From Exobasidium rhododendri (taxonomy: Eukaryota > Basidiomycota > Exobasidiomycetes > Exobasidiales > Exobasidiaceae), in contig CP110630.1 of NCBI GenBank assembly GCA_026210745.1, positions 5,456,001 to 5,520,000 of the forward strand: 64,000 nucleotides of DNA, given 5' to 3'. The notes under the pieces were generated by a model that was given only the letters and a program-made list of their open reading frames with translations, made no database searches and had not been told where the DNA came from. The position numbers and the translations under genes were made by a program. Within the stretch, counting starts at the first letter, position 1, and each line of letters opens with the position of its first letter. Shown piece after piece: positions 10,943-23,590 of the stretch.

Positions 10943-12643
10943 TCATGAAGGGGGCGCCTTATCATGCACCCACGAGTTGAACATCTTGAGACTTGCTTCG
11001 GGCTGGTCATAGGGCACAAAGTGTCCAGAATGATGAACAGTCAAGAAGGTCATATTTCCAAACGTCCGGTGAAGACCTGCTTCTACGTCCTCTTGGGGCT
11101 TATGCCAGGCAACCAATTCCGCTTTACGGAAATCTTGAGCACCAGACCATTCCAAGTCTCGTGTCCAAGCGTCTATCCCGAGGTAATTGCAGATGAAGTC
11201 TCTTTCACCGGCGTATAGGAGCACTCGGACGTCGTTCTCCAGTAGATCCTTGACCGCATACATGCTGCTCTTTGCTCCATCGCCAGTCTTGGCAAAGTTT
11301 TTGTACACGTTATCAGAACAGCTCAGGAACGTTCCGTCGTGACGATCACCTGCACCGCTGAAGTCGATACCCAAAGCTTCCTTTGTTTTGTTGTCGTTGA
11401 GGAAGGTAGCGAACCAGTCGTCCTCTTTGTAATCACCAAAGTGTAGGTAGTCATACGCAGACATGCCAGTCTTTGACCAAGGATCCTGAAGCGCCGCTTC
11501 ACAGAAGCTGAGAGCTGACTTGCAGGCGAGAGCGTCGTATAGTTCCCCTTCTGTCGGAGTGTTGCACTTTTCGACCAGTGCCATACAAGCAGGAATCTGT
11601 GAATACATTGTGTCGCACTTTTCCTTGGGTAGGAAGACTCCGTATCCGGTCGTATTGGCACACGCATAATCAACGTAAGCCTGGAATTGATGCTTTGGTG
11701 AAGTGATCCCGTTGCCGATCATGACAGAGTCCAGTGGCAAGGGCTTCAAGCCTCTCTCTGGATGGGAAACGGCCAGTTTGTTGTCCTTTACGAGCTGATC
11801 AGCGATTACTTTGTGAGGAATGACGAGAGGTGAAGTGAAGGTAAGCCGGAGGGCAGTTCAAGCAAGAACAGCGACAGACTCACATGGGATCCAACGACCA
11901 GAGTAGCTCTCGCCGGCAATGTGGAAGCTCGAGACGGATTGACCGAACAGTCGTTCTGCATGTAGACCCCATAGCTGCAAAAAGGCGGAGGCGTCACGAC
12001 CTGCTTCCACTCCACCGTAGATTCTGTAAGGTGCTTCACCCTTCTTTTCAGAATCAGCCCAGGATGCGTATGAGAAGCCAGTACCGACTGGCTGATCGAG
12101 AAAGAGTAGAGATGCATTGTTGCTCCAAGAGTGAGGATTCCAGACAGTGTGTGGTCCTTTGCTGCTATTGTAGTTCCTAGCATTGCAGGGTCCTAATTCC
12201 ATCAACATTCCGCACCCGCTTGAGCATCCTGGACCACCGTTGAGCCACATGACTGTAGGATCTTCCTTGGGGTTGTTCCTGCTTTCAAACGCCCAAAAGT
12301 AGAAGTGCTCAATCACGCCAGAGTTGTTGGAGTCCTTTTGTTCCTCTAAAAAGCTTGCGGACTCATTGTTCTGCTTCCAGAGAGCATCCAAGTCTACGTC
12401 GAGGTATCCCGACCAGCTGCGAGTACCATGACTTTCACATATATCGCCAGGTGGCTGCACAAAGCGCAGCGTATGAGCGGGAAACTTTGGATGTGACAAT
12501 GTGCTGATTGTTTGACTTGATGCATCGTACGTTGCGGATGACACCTCGGCTATGCTTTCACCGAGAAATGGAATCTGAGCAGCGCAAGCGAGTGACACAG
12601 TAACACTGAGCAGTAAGGAGAGGCGGTTGGAAGTCCACATCAT
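10943..12643 (-). CDS. Serine carboxypeptidase, carboxypeptidase Y family (S10)
   Basis: Exons 12643..11884 and 11808..10943 encode 541 residues. A signal peptide is clear (about 22 residues, ending CAA before QIPF). Catalytic features are the oxyanion motif WLNGGPGCSSG, nucleophile Ser near residue 246 in GESYSG, the Asp in ERDFICNYLG, and the His in HSGHFVPYDQP. Ser, Asp and His form the triad that removes C-terminal residues in the vacuole or outside the cell. There are several N-glycosylation sequons (NES, NNS, NNA, NKT). The 75-base intron joins GRWIP to LIADQL by its only available AG. It could be vacuolar CPY or a secreted paralogue; the sequence alone does not decide. Confidence 0.93.
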
Positions 12644-12905
12644 GACGTTGGAATGGAGGAAGGAGATGAAAGGTATGGCTACTGGAGGATGGTCTCGCTT
12701 AACTCTATAGGGGAGGCGTGGAACTTTGCCGTCGGGAAACCTAAAATCCCCGATGAGCCTTTATGCATCTTCTTCCTTCTTGTCTTTCCACGTGTCTTTA
12801 CTGTGTCTTTCGCATGGACCATCCTGGCAGCCAAGAGGCAGATTGCTTATATTCAACTCTTGCATGGGCACAGGAAGATTCCACTCACCTCCACCAGCAG
12901 CCATC

Positions 12906-14277
<1,372 letters not shown>

Positions 14278-14347
14278 GCACATGTGTATATAAGTATTAA
14301 AGAGCATAAGAAGGGTAATGGATGTCTGAGGGAAATTTGCGACTACC

Positions 14348-16476
14348 TTACAGGGTATCTTGAGCAGCTTGAAGGGCGACGGTGAACATTTTGAGGATGG
14401 AAGCCTCGTCTTCTAGTCCAACGCTTACCCTGATCAAGTTTGACTCTACGCCAAACGAAGCTGCCCAATCTAGCTCTCCATAGTGTGCCAAGATGACAAA
14501 CGGGGATGCCAAAGTGAAGTTGGTGCCCAGCGAAGGACCTTTGGCACAAGTAAGGGCATCGAAGAACACGGCAGAAAGCCTAATGTCATGAAACGTCATG
14601 GAAAAGAGCCCTCCATACCCTCCCCCTTCTCGCTTGCATCTTTCGTAGTTGGCCACGCTGTTGAGTGTCGGGTGATAGATGTTCTTGATCACGTTGTGGA
14701 ACTTTCCTTCTCTTGCTTTGCAGAGCATCTCTATCAACGTGATGGCGTTCTCATCGACCTTGCGTACTCGCTGGATAAAGTCCCGGCTATTACGCTCGAG
14801 AAAGATGGCATTCTGATGGAAGAAGTTGTCTTCATACAAGGCTTCCTGTGATTGCTTCAGCTCGGCAAAGTGTGGACCCCGATTGTTGAGGATGAGACAG
14901 CCGCCCATTCCATTGGCTTCGCCGGTGAAGAGCTTTGTCAAACTTGAGACAACGACATCGGCGAATGGGAGTACACGAACGTTGACGAAATTCCCGACAG
15001 TCTCATCGACGACGATTAAGAAATTGTGTTGATTGGCCAACTGCCTCAATCTGGCCAGATCTGGTGATCGCAGGAGTGGGTTCGAAGGGAATTCGCAGAA
15101 GAGGGCAGTAATCTTTTCTGTCTCAAGTAGCTTTTCCAGCTTCATTAATTCCTCCTCATCTCCCTGCCCGAAGAAAAAGCAGCCAGGCCCCCACTTCTCT
15201 AGGATCTTGAGTGTGTCGAGATAGGGGAATCCAAAGCAGACACTCTTTTCCTCTTTGAACGCCATGGCGAGCTGATGTGCATGAAAGATTGCGCTCATTC
15301 CGGTACCATACAGGTAGACGTCCTCCTCTTTGGTAGCGTCCCCGACTCGATCCATCACATCCGCCTCGGCTTCCACTTCGTCAGAGGCAACACCTGCTAT
15401 TCTCTTTCTCAGCGCTCGCTTGGCTCGGGGTGCCTCGACTGCCGCCATATTCCGTCCGTACCTCTCCTCCAAGTAGGTCGAGTGGTCAGCGCAGAGCTTG
15501 TCCATTTCTGCTTCCGACAGCGCTGCTTGTGCTCGAGAAGAAGAAGAAGAAGGAGGAGAAGTGTCGGCCATCGTTGTCAAAGTGGAAAAAGATGTCGATG
15601 ATGAAGTAGGAACGCTGGTTCCAGATCCATTACCTCTCGAATAGTGACGATTCCTTGAATAGTTTCTCGACACCGGTGCACCGATGTCGACTCCCTCTTG
15701 TTGTTGTACAGACCCATTCGCGCTACTCTGCCTCGAATGAGCATTCATTTGCTTTGGGACACCCGCATTCTTCAGCTTCTCAGCCCTCTCCAACAGGTCC
15801 AAACAAGCTGCGGCCATGCGACTACTGATGCCGTCTCCAGTGTGCTGCCAGAATGATTTAGCAAGTGGGAAAGCTGATTTAGGGAACAAGACGATGTGGA
15901 TGACGAGCTTTGATGCTGATGGGTCTTCGACAATGTCCGTCGTCGAGGACGCCAATGATGATGAAGAGGACGCTTGAGCTGTTTCGTCGCTCTTTGTTCT
16001 AGGGAGTACCATGCAGAATTGAATCTCTCGCACCGGTAAGAGACCGTTGCCTTGCTTCTTGTACTGTGCTTGCATGAAGTTTCGACAACAGTCTGCCACT
16101 TTCTTCGATGGCACTAGGAGACAGTCTTCGGGTTCAGTGTCCAAGGTGCCCGGTTGACCAAACTTCTCCAGCAGCACATCTGCGAGCTTTTAGCATCGAG
16201 AGAGTGAGAGACCCACAAGTATCGTCAGTGTTTGTAAAATAATTCAGAGTGAGAAGAGATATGCCTTTCACTCACCCTCTTGATGGTCTTGTGAATGAAG
16301 AAGCGGGGGTATCCGATCTGCATCACATCACCCAATCTTCCTTCCTCGTAGTCAATATTATCTTGCCATTTTGGAAGGCTGACGCTCACAGCATGAGGCT
16401 CTGACGGCGGTATAGACGTCCCCACTGCGAAGTCGTATTCTATCCCATTCGAAGTGTGGCGAATAGGGATGGTCAT
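14348..16476 (-). CDS. STR2: Cystathionine gamma-synthase (transsulfuration, PLP enzyme)
   Basis: Exons 16476..16276 and 16186..14348 encode 679 residues. The C-terminal half is the Cys/Met-metabolism PLP fold: FCEFPSNPLLRSPDL, IVVDETVGNF, and the PLP lysine in SSLTKLFTGEANGMGG. The family makes cystathionine from an activated homoserine ester and cysteine in the cytosol. The long N-terminal half, with Ser-rich low-complexity insertions near 15540-15700, is typical of fungal Str2 and is absent from bacterial MetB. The first ATG in frame is 16476. Exon 1 ends KTIKR and continues LADVLLEKFG. It could in principle be another gamma-family enzyme, but the architecture favours Str2. Confidence 0.88.
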
Positions 16477-16843
16477 GGTGTGCAAGTAGGGGACAATCCG
16501 GGAATGGCGTGCGTGGCCAGTGATAGGGAGTCAGTCGTGTGAGGAAGATCAAAGGAATATTGTATACATATTACTCTAGGTAATCTTCCTCTAGCTCTCA
16601 CACCTCTGAAAGTGACTCCTTCGCGCGCAAGGGAAGGAAATATTCTAAATCTTCTGTGAGTCGTCGCCGGGGTCACGCGAGGGGGAAAAGGAGGACAAAC
16701 AAATATATCGGCCATCTCTCTCTCAAGCGTCCGTCGAAGTCATTGTGATGAGAAGAGAAAAAGTGAGAAGTAGACATCAGTCAGGAACAATATGACATTA
16801 TAGTGCACAAATGCATGGAGGACACAAAGACCGGACTTCGCGC
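16477..16843. other. Gap between STR2 start and SART1 stop
   Basis: This 367-base stretch is the upstream region of STR2 (minus strand) and the 3' region of SART1. ATATTACTC and TATACAT patches occur around 16560-16572. I see no gene here. Confidence 0.4.
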
Positions 16844-19661
16844 CTACTCTTCCATTTTGATCTGTTTGATCGGGGGTGTTTGGCTAGACGAATCAGGGGC
16901 AGGTCGCTTGCTGAAAGCCATCTTGAATTTGCTAGGTGGAGCTGCACCAGTCATTGGCAGCGGAGACTCAGCACTTGCGATCGCAACGGCGTGCGTGGAC
17001 GAAGAATTCCGGACAGGAGCGAATCCCGCTTTAGATCGAGTCGTTGTCGATCGGGGTATCATGGATGTTATGCCGGTAAGGGAAGACTCGGTGCCAGTCA
17101 TATTCGTCGCTGTAGCCGTGCCTGACATGACGCTGTTGAAACCGTTTGTCTGCTGCACCTTCACGCCTGCATCCCTCTCCTTGCCTTTCCCCTTCTCCTT
17201 TGGACGAGAGACGGTGTTGGGTCCCAGCAATCCAATCTCCTGCGGTGCGTTGTTCTTCGAGCCCACCCCAAGGACCATGTGAGCTTGACCACTCCTCTCT
17301 GCGCGCTCTGAAAAGGCCTTTGTCATTCCACTTGGTGTGTCGCCTGCCAGCATCTTCTCCCTCTTCTTCTCATCCATGATACGTTGAATGCGCTGCTCTT
17401 GCTTCTTCTGACCGGGTAATTTCCCGTGAAAGACATGACTGAGACGTTTCCAAGCTTCGTGATAGTTCAACGTTCGTCCAAACTCATCGGTGTACTTGAT
17501 TTCGATATCCGGTGTGTAATTCTTGAACTTTTCTTGCGCTCTTTTCGCATCTTCCAACTCCCTCATTCGATTCTCATACTCTCGGGTAGCTTGATCTTTA
17601 GCAGATCCCTGCGCTTTACTTGCCGCTAATTCTGCCTCACGGACTCGATCCTCAAATCGACGAGTAGCAAGCCAAGCATCATACTCCTTTTGCTTGCGCT
17701 CTCTTTCCTTCTGCTCCACGGTGACTTCAGACAGTAGTCCCTGTTGTCGCAGCAAGGATAATGCTCCAGCCATACCTCCCGATACGAGTGGCTCTGGCGC
17801 AGTCGATTCATCGTCGGCATCTTCGTCACCCTTCACACCGTTCGTACCTCCTTCCTCCATCTCTTCATCTGAAGCTTCATCCTCCTCCTCCTTTACTTGA
17901 GTACTTCGATCCAGCAAAGTATCGGCGTCTACTCCCGTCTGCGCAAAAGAAATAGAAGGTGACTCAACTCCCTCTTCCTTGATAGCTGTGCTGTGGCTCC
18001 TCTGTTCTTCACGTCGACGGCGAATAGACTCGGCTGCGGCGGCTGCAGCGTCGGCTCGCCTTTGCAATCTCATCGCCGAATCTGGACTCGTCTGCCTAGC
18101 TGCACCGACATTGCGAACGAATTCGCTAGTGTCATCAAACACCAGACCACCTTCGCCGCTGATTTCCTCTTTGATGTTTCCGAGGTGCTCTTCCTCTGCA
18201 TTCCCATTCATGGCAATGGCGTCTCCATTATCGAGCAGCCTCTCTGCTTCTTCTGCCTCTCGCTGCGCTGCTAAATTCCTGGCAATCATTTCCGGCGTCA
18301 TCTTCTTGTAAGACTTCTTTGCTTTCTCCCTTCTGGACTTTGCCAGACTGAGAGCTAGATCGTCATCATCAATGAACGCTTCCTTCTGTTGTGTCTGCCG
18401 TCTCGGCGCTACCACATTCACACTAGTCGAGGCTTCAGCCATCTCTTCATCTATTGGTGCCGATTGCGGAAGACTTGGAGCCTCTTCATCCTCTTCCAAG
18501 CGGACTCTGGCTGGCGCTCTCTTTTTTTTCTTGGTCTTTGGCTTCTTGAAACCCACGTCACCCTCTTGAAGGTAGTCTGACACTTCGACATTCTTGGTGT
18601 AGTCTAAGTCGAGCAAGGTTCGGTTCAGCATCTGCTCTGTTTCTCTCCGCTTGCCTTCCTCTCTTTCTGTACGACTTTGGCTTGAGCCCCCTAGTACGAA
18701 CCCTCCATCATCCTGCTTGATGCCGGAGCTCTCGATGTCGTTGTCGTATTTGCTCAGCACGCCCTTCTTCCTTCCTACTTGATCAGCTCTGAAGTCATCA
18801 TCATCTAGACCAGAGTACTTCTTCACGCCTTTCTTCCTCTCCGCATTCACCTTGTCCTTTTCTGCTGCTTCCAGCGCACTATCCATCAGCTCATCATCTT
18901 CACCCTCCAGGATTTTACTATCTCGTAAAGTGAGAACTCTGCCTTCCCCACCTGCCTCCAAGTCAATCTCGTCCATGTCATGACCCACTCGCAAGCCCTT
19001 CAAGTCCTCTGTGTCATAGCGTGCCGCATTTGCGATTGCCAGCTCTTCTGCCTCTGCCTCCTCCTTCAGTCGTTTAGCAGCATTCAGTTTGGCCTTTTTC
19101 TTTTGCGCCTTGATCCATCGTAGTGTATCCTCCGGACCTTGTTCAGACGTTGCAGCGCCTTTTTGGCTTGTCTCTGCCTCGCCCAAGGTCGGTCCTCGCA
19201 GCTTCCTACTGAGTTCTCGTTTGTTCTGTGCCCTGGAGAGTGAGTCGGTAGAGTAAGAGATTATCAGTCATTTAACCTGGGACACCACAATGGCAGAACA
19301 CACGATGAAACGCACTTTGCAATCCTCTCTCGAACTTCCCTCTCCTCTCTTTCCCTCCGCATATTTCCTTGGTACTGCTCATAATTCTTGGCTGCCTTCT
19401 CTTCCTGGTTCTTCAAAGGATCGTCATAGTCGTCGTTGTCGTCACCATCTGGCCCTTTTCCTTTGTTGCCACCTTCATCGTCGGAGTCAGGTTCAAGCGG
19501 CTTTAGTCCTAGCGAAATACGAACCTTACTGCAAGTGTGAGATCGTCCAGATAGAGTTAGTGAACCCTTTGAACGAATCGAAGCCCTCTCCCTATGTACT
19601 AGCCCTTCTCCACTCACTTTGTCTCCTCCAAAGACAGCGAGTCCTTCTGAAACTCGGACAT
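16844..19661 (-). CDS. SNU66: SART1/Snu66 family U4/U6.U5 tri-snRNP protein
   Basis: Exons 19661..19618, 19528..19316 and 19232..16844 encode 881 residues. The N-terminus reads across the first splice as LSLEETNKVRISLGLKPL, the hallmark of SART1. Then come long charged helical segments (KLRGPTL, RWIKAQKKKAKLNAAKRL, DMDEIDLEAGGEGRVLTLRDSKIL), acidic linkers, and the conserved C-terminal LSHVFHGKLPGQKKQEQR and ERSGQAHMVLGVGSKN. The protein holds the spliceosomal tri-snRNP together in the nucleus. The first coding exon is only 44 bases. Both small introns were placed by frame and match the family pattern. It is divergent from the phosducin-like gene. Confidence 0.93.
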
Positions 19662-19983
19662 GACTGATCGGTAGGGAGGGCGAGCGAGCGTGTGTGTAAC
19701 AAGAGGAGGGAGGGGAAAGGCACAGTTGACCATCCAAGTGAAATAGTCAACTCACGTGCCTCGACGCCTTTCCCCACGCTAATGGGCGATTTAGCAAGTA
19801 CTGGTACAAGGTAGTAGTAGTATGTATAGGTCCTTGACAGCTCGCCCCGTACAACCAAGCGTATAGACACCTAGTCTGGCAATTACCCCAAGGAAAGACT
19901 GAGACGACCATAACGCTCATAAAACATCATCATTAAAACCTCATACAGCTCTTCTCTATTCACCACAAGACAGAAGATAAGAG
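19662..19983. promoter_or_regulatory. Divergent upstream region of SART1 and the phosducin-like gene
   Basis: 322 bases between two divergent start codons, with GTAGTAGTAGTATG repeats near 19811-19824. No ORF or clear core promoter element is visible; the role is inferred from position. Confidence 0.45.
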
Positions 19984-21165
19984 ATGACGTCCATTGATGC
20001 AATCGAGCAGGAGCTCTTGCACGGGGTGCGGCGAAGCGTTTCACCGCCTCGCAGGGACTCCATGTCATCCTCCTCTACCTCGGACAAGGAGAACATCGAT
20101 GAGGACTCGGTGGGAGGTGAAGAGGACGTAGAGGAAGATGAAGAAGAAGGTATAGAAAGCGGGCGACCGGTCAAGAGTTTTTCGTCACAAGGAGCATATT
20201 CAGGACACAATACCGGCGTCAAGGGCGTGCGTAATGATGCAAGGAGGCATGAAGAAGCGCAACGAACTCTTCGAAACGATGTGATTCGATCCACCAACGC
20301 GCGAATGGAACGAAAGGCGTTAGGGAAGTCGCGAACGTGGCAGGAGGATGTCGCAGATCAAAAGAGAGAGGCAGAGATGGGCATGAAACCGGGTCAAGAG
20401 CTGAGACTGAACAGCACAGAGCGGCAGCAGCAGCAGGACGACGACGAGGACGACGGTGATCTGTATGAGATTCGTCAGCGTCGACTGGATAGTCTTCGGA
20501 GTCAGGCAGCGTCCAACGAGGCGAGAAGGAAGAGATTGGCCGGCGAAGGAGAAGCGGATCAAAGGTCAGGCTTCGGCGCTTCCTTTGGCCATCTGAGAGA
20601 GGTGGGGCCAGATCAGTATGCACATGCGATCGATGGCGAACATCCAAGCGTCTTTGTGGTAGTGCACATCTATGTGAAGGTGAGAGCTAAAAGGAGGGGA
20701 AAGGGGAGAATTGTGGGAAGGTGTTTTGGTTGATGGAGCTACCAAGTTGACACAAGCAACACTTTTTTGCGCCGCAACAGTACGTTCATGCTTGTGCGCA
20801 GCTCACGTCTGCCCTGTCCTCGCTCGCTAGGATGCACACGAACGTCAAGTTTATTCAGGTTCGAGCGGGCAGCATTGGCTTTGGCAGTGGTGAAAAGGAC
20901 GATCTAGACGCTGCAGAAGCCGATGAAGAGGCCAGTGAGGTGGTGCCGACGCTGCTGGTGTACAAGGCCGGCAGACTGCTGGCCAATCTGGTGCGAGTCG
21001 ACTTGGAAGAGCAGTGGGGGGAAGGAGCCGAGAGGGACGTGAGGAATATCCTGTCGCAGTGAGTTGGGAAAGTGTGTCGCTCGTGTGTCTCTTCTCTACA
21101 TTTGACCGCGTGAAGAGCTGCTGAACGAGTAAACCCCCACCCCCAGTCACGGCACTCCCATCTGA
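19984..21165 (+). CDS. Phosducin-like protein (thioredoxin-fold chaperone cofactor)
   Basis: Exons 19984..20679, 20781..21058 and a proposed 21147..21165 encode 330 residues. The phosducin-type N-terminal helical part contains GHNTGVKGVRNDARRHE. The C-terminal thioredoxin-like domain has FGHLREVGPDQYAHAID, a hydrophobic strand (VFVVVHIYVK), KFIQVRAG and VVPTLLVYKAGRLLANLV. Phosducin-like proteins bind G-beta-gamma or CCT and help fold these subunits in the cytosol. Without the last exon the protein ends ILSQ. A GTGAGT donor at 21059 and CCCCAG acceptor at 21146 would end it ILSHHGTPI instead, which I prefer because a donor sits exactly at the stop. A run of acidic residues lies near residues 40-60. 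Confidence 0.85.
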
Positions 21166-21523
21166 TGGCAATGCGGAGACACATTCGACTCGTGAGCCCG
21201 TCGTGCTCGTCCCAAAGGACAACGAGACGTCGTGTGCGTTGTGTGTCAGTAGGGCTCCGATGTAGCCTGTAAGAGGCGGCACACGATCAGAGCCCTCTCG
21301 CAACAGTCCTCCTTGCCTCTTCCATCGTGGACACTGCAGCCGGGAGAACACGCTAAGGGACAAGTGCACGGCAGTAAAAAAAAGCAATGGCGATTGGCAA
21401 AAGGCCCGTCTGAAAAGGCAAGGGGTCCCCACCGTGCAGCGCCCAGACGGAAGCATCGAGAAGGAAGCTGTTGTTTTGTACATGCGCAGTCGATAAAGGA
21501 TATATAAGATGCCTCTCCCAATG
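21166..21523. other. Convergent 3' gap
   Basis: 358 bases between the ends of the phosducin-like and zinc-finger genes. It holds a G/C-rich stretch and a TATATAA at about 21500-21506 without an obvious gene behind it. I see no coding signal. Confidence 0.4.
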
Positions 21524-23590
21524 CTACACTCGCTCCTCCTCCAATCGGAGCCTTTTGCGTCTTCTCTCCATATCACTGGCATCGTTCATGTCGTCGTCGT
21601 CGTCGTGATCGTTGCTTGCGTTGTGTTTCGTGCTTGAATCGTTTGCGTGAGAGGTTGGATTGTGCGTTGATTCGCTCGTCTTGCTGTACGTGTCTTCGTT
21701 TGCGCTTTGAAAGGATGCCTGGCTGTTGTTGTCGTCTTCGCTGTCGTCGCCGTCCTCTCCCTCGTCGCCGTCCTCTCCCTCGTCGCCCTCCTCCTCCTCC
21801 TCCTCCTCCTCCTCCTCCTCCTCCTCTGCCACTCCATACCGCACCCCATTGCGATGCGCCTCCCTCGCCGCCCTCTTTGCCAATGCAGCGGCCATCATGT
21901 CTGGTATCGCTCGAAAGGCAGGCAACGGCGCAGAGGGGTACGGTTCGATGTCGTCCATGGTCAGATCGATAAAGTCCGTGACCCGATCAGGTGCCGGTAT
22001 GTCTACCTCCATGGACCTCGTCGTCGCACCATTCTCTTGTCCTTTGTTTGCCGACGACGACGACGACGATATGCTCAACTCGACGGCGACTGGCACGGTA
22101 GCAATTTGAATGGTGGGCGGTTCCGTGTGATTGGACTGCATCGCAGCGACCAGATCCGGATTGATGGGAATCGCCGGCGCTTCAATCTCACTCAGGTCCT
22201 TCCACACCTGATCCCACGGTTGAATGACACCCGCTACCTTTGGCTCGACGGAATCTTGCACCCTCCTTTTTGCGTCAGCTGATACTCCAACGGGCCTTTG
22301 AGAACAAAAGATGCGTCTTTGTTTTGCGTCAAGACTTGTAGTCAGACGAGCAAAAAGGGTCTACTGCTACTTTTTCTCTCACTCACGAGTTGTTCAGCAT
22401 CCAGTGGGGTAGCAGCGCAGGCAGGGCAGGCGGTGGAGATGGGAAGCGTTTGCTCACCGGTCGAGGGATGCCCAGCGGTCGAAGCAGGTCGCCCGTCACA
22501 TGGTACGTTTGAATGTGCTGTTGTAAGTCGGAGGGGAAAAAAGAAAAGAGTGATGAGCGCCTCTCACTAAGAACCCCTCACAATCTCTCTCTCCCTCCCA
22601 AATCCTCCGCACTCACCTCCTCCAGTTCATAGGCACTCTCGATGGTAGAAGTGGCGCTCCGCAGACACTGCTGAAAGGGACACGCATACGCGAGCGGTCG
22701 CAGGTGCTTGAGGACATGCTCCGGCAGATCCTCGCTTGTGAACCGCTTGTACTTGCAGACTCCCCAAAGACAAGGCAGCTGCGTGTCCAGACTAGAATCA
22801 GGCAATCCACAGTGAGCAAATAGTACGTGCTGATCAAGGGAGAAGGGGGATAATAGATGGGATCGCAATCTCAGCGAGGGTGTCGTTATGCCAGTGCTTC
22901 ACAAGGTAGCACTCCTCACCTTTGCTAGTGACTCCGTCGTGGTAAAGGCCTTTTCACAGCGATCGATGTCTCCAAAGCCTTCATCGGAAATGATCCACAG
23001 ACATGTTTCTGCTTCAACGTCCTGCGAAAGGAAGGGGGGGAAAGGGAAAGGAAGAACAGGAGGGCAAAGTTGGTACGCACGAACCCTTGTACCTCACAAC
23101 GGCGGCTCCTTTGCTCTGCACTCACTCGTGCGACGCGGTGTGTGGGTGACCACACAGAGGGATCATGGCCCTCCCCATCAAAGATCGAGGCAAGGATAGG
23201 CTCGTTGGCGGGTGGCAGGACCCATTCCTGTTTCCTTTTGCGATAGTTTACCTCGGCAAGCACGACGGTTTGTTGTGACACGCGCACATTTGACGGGCCG
23301 CCGCCATTCTGTTTGTGTCCGTCTGGAGGGTGTGTTGGTGTTGGTGATGATGCTAATGCTAATGCTGCTGTGGTGGTGGTGGTGGTTGTCGATGTTGCTG
23401 TGAGATTGACAGGTTGTGCGAGGGGCTTGTAGGAGGTGGAAGCGACCTTGTTGGAGGAGACATACACGGGACTGGAGCTATGATCCCTGCGTCTCTGGCC
23501 GTCGCTAATTGCAGCATTCTTGTTGCTATTGCTGCTGTACGGGGACCTTTGACGATTGTCAATTTCCACGATTGGCAGCAACAAGGGCAT
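21524..23590 (-). CDS. C2H2 zinc-finger protein of unknown function
   Basis: Exons 23590..23126, 23021..22920, 22829..22617, 22517..22387 and 22295..21524 give 560 residues with all phases matching. After a low-complexity N-terminus (Thr-rich run near 23360) come three C2H2-like units, two of them formed across splice junctions: a divergent one with a long Cys-Cys spacing ending ESLAKHVLFAH, a classic CLWGVCKYKRFTSEDLPEHVLKH, and CPFQQC...ELEEHIQTYH. The C-terminal part is acidic, with a poly-Glu run coded by a CTC/GAG repeat. It is probably nuclear and nucleic-acid binding by inference. It might relate to RSC9-like or other chromatin proteins, but I see no ARID or RFX domain and do not assign it. 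A start upstream of 23590 in another exon is possible. Confidence 0.72.
21787..21826. repeat. CTC trinucleotide microsatellite within coding sequence
   Basis: About 13 tandem CTC units, read on the minus strand as GAG and coding for a poly-glutamate run in the zinc-finger protein. Flanking CGTCGCCGTCCTCTCC units extend the acidic tract (EGEDGDEGEDGD). Confidence 0.9.

Noticed and set aside
21586-22282. Long plus-strand ORFs of Leu/Ser/Pro runs opposite the zinc-finger gene
   Set aside because: They are the reverse reading of the CTC/GAG repeat and the acidic tail; composition is pure low complexity and the minus-strand gene has matched splice phases.
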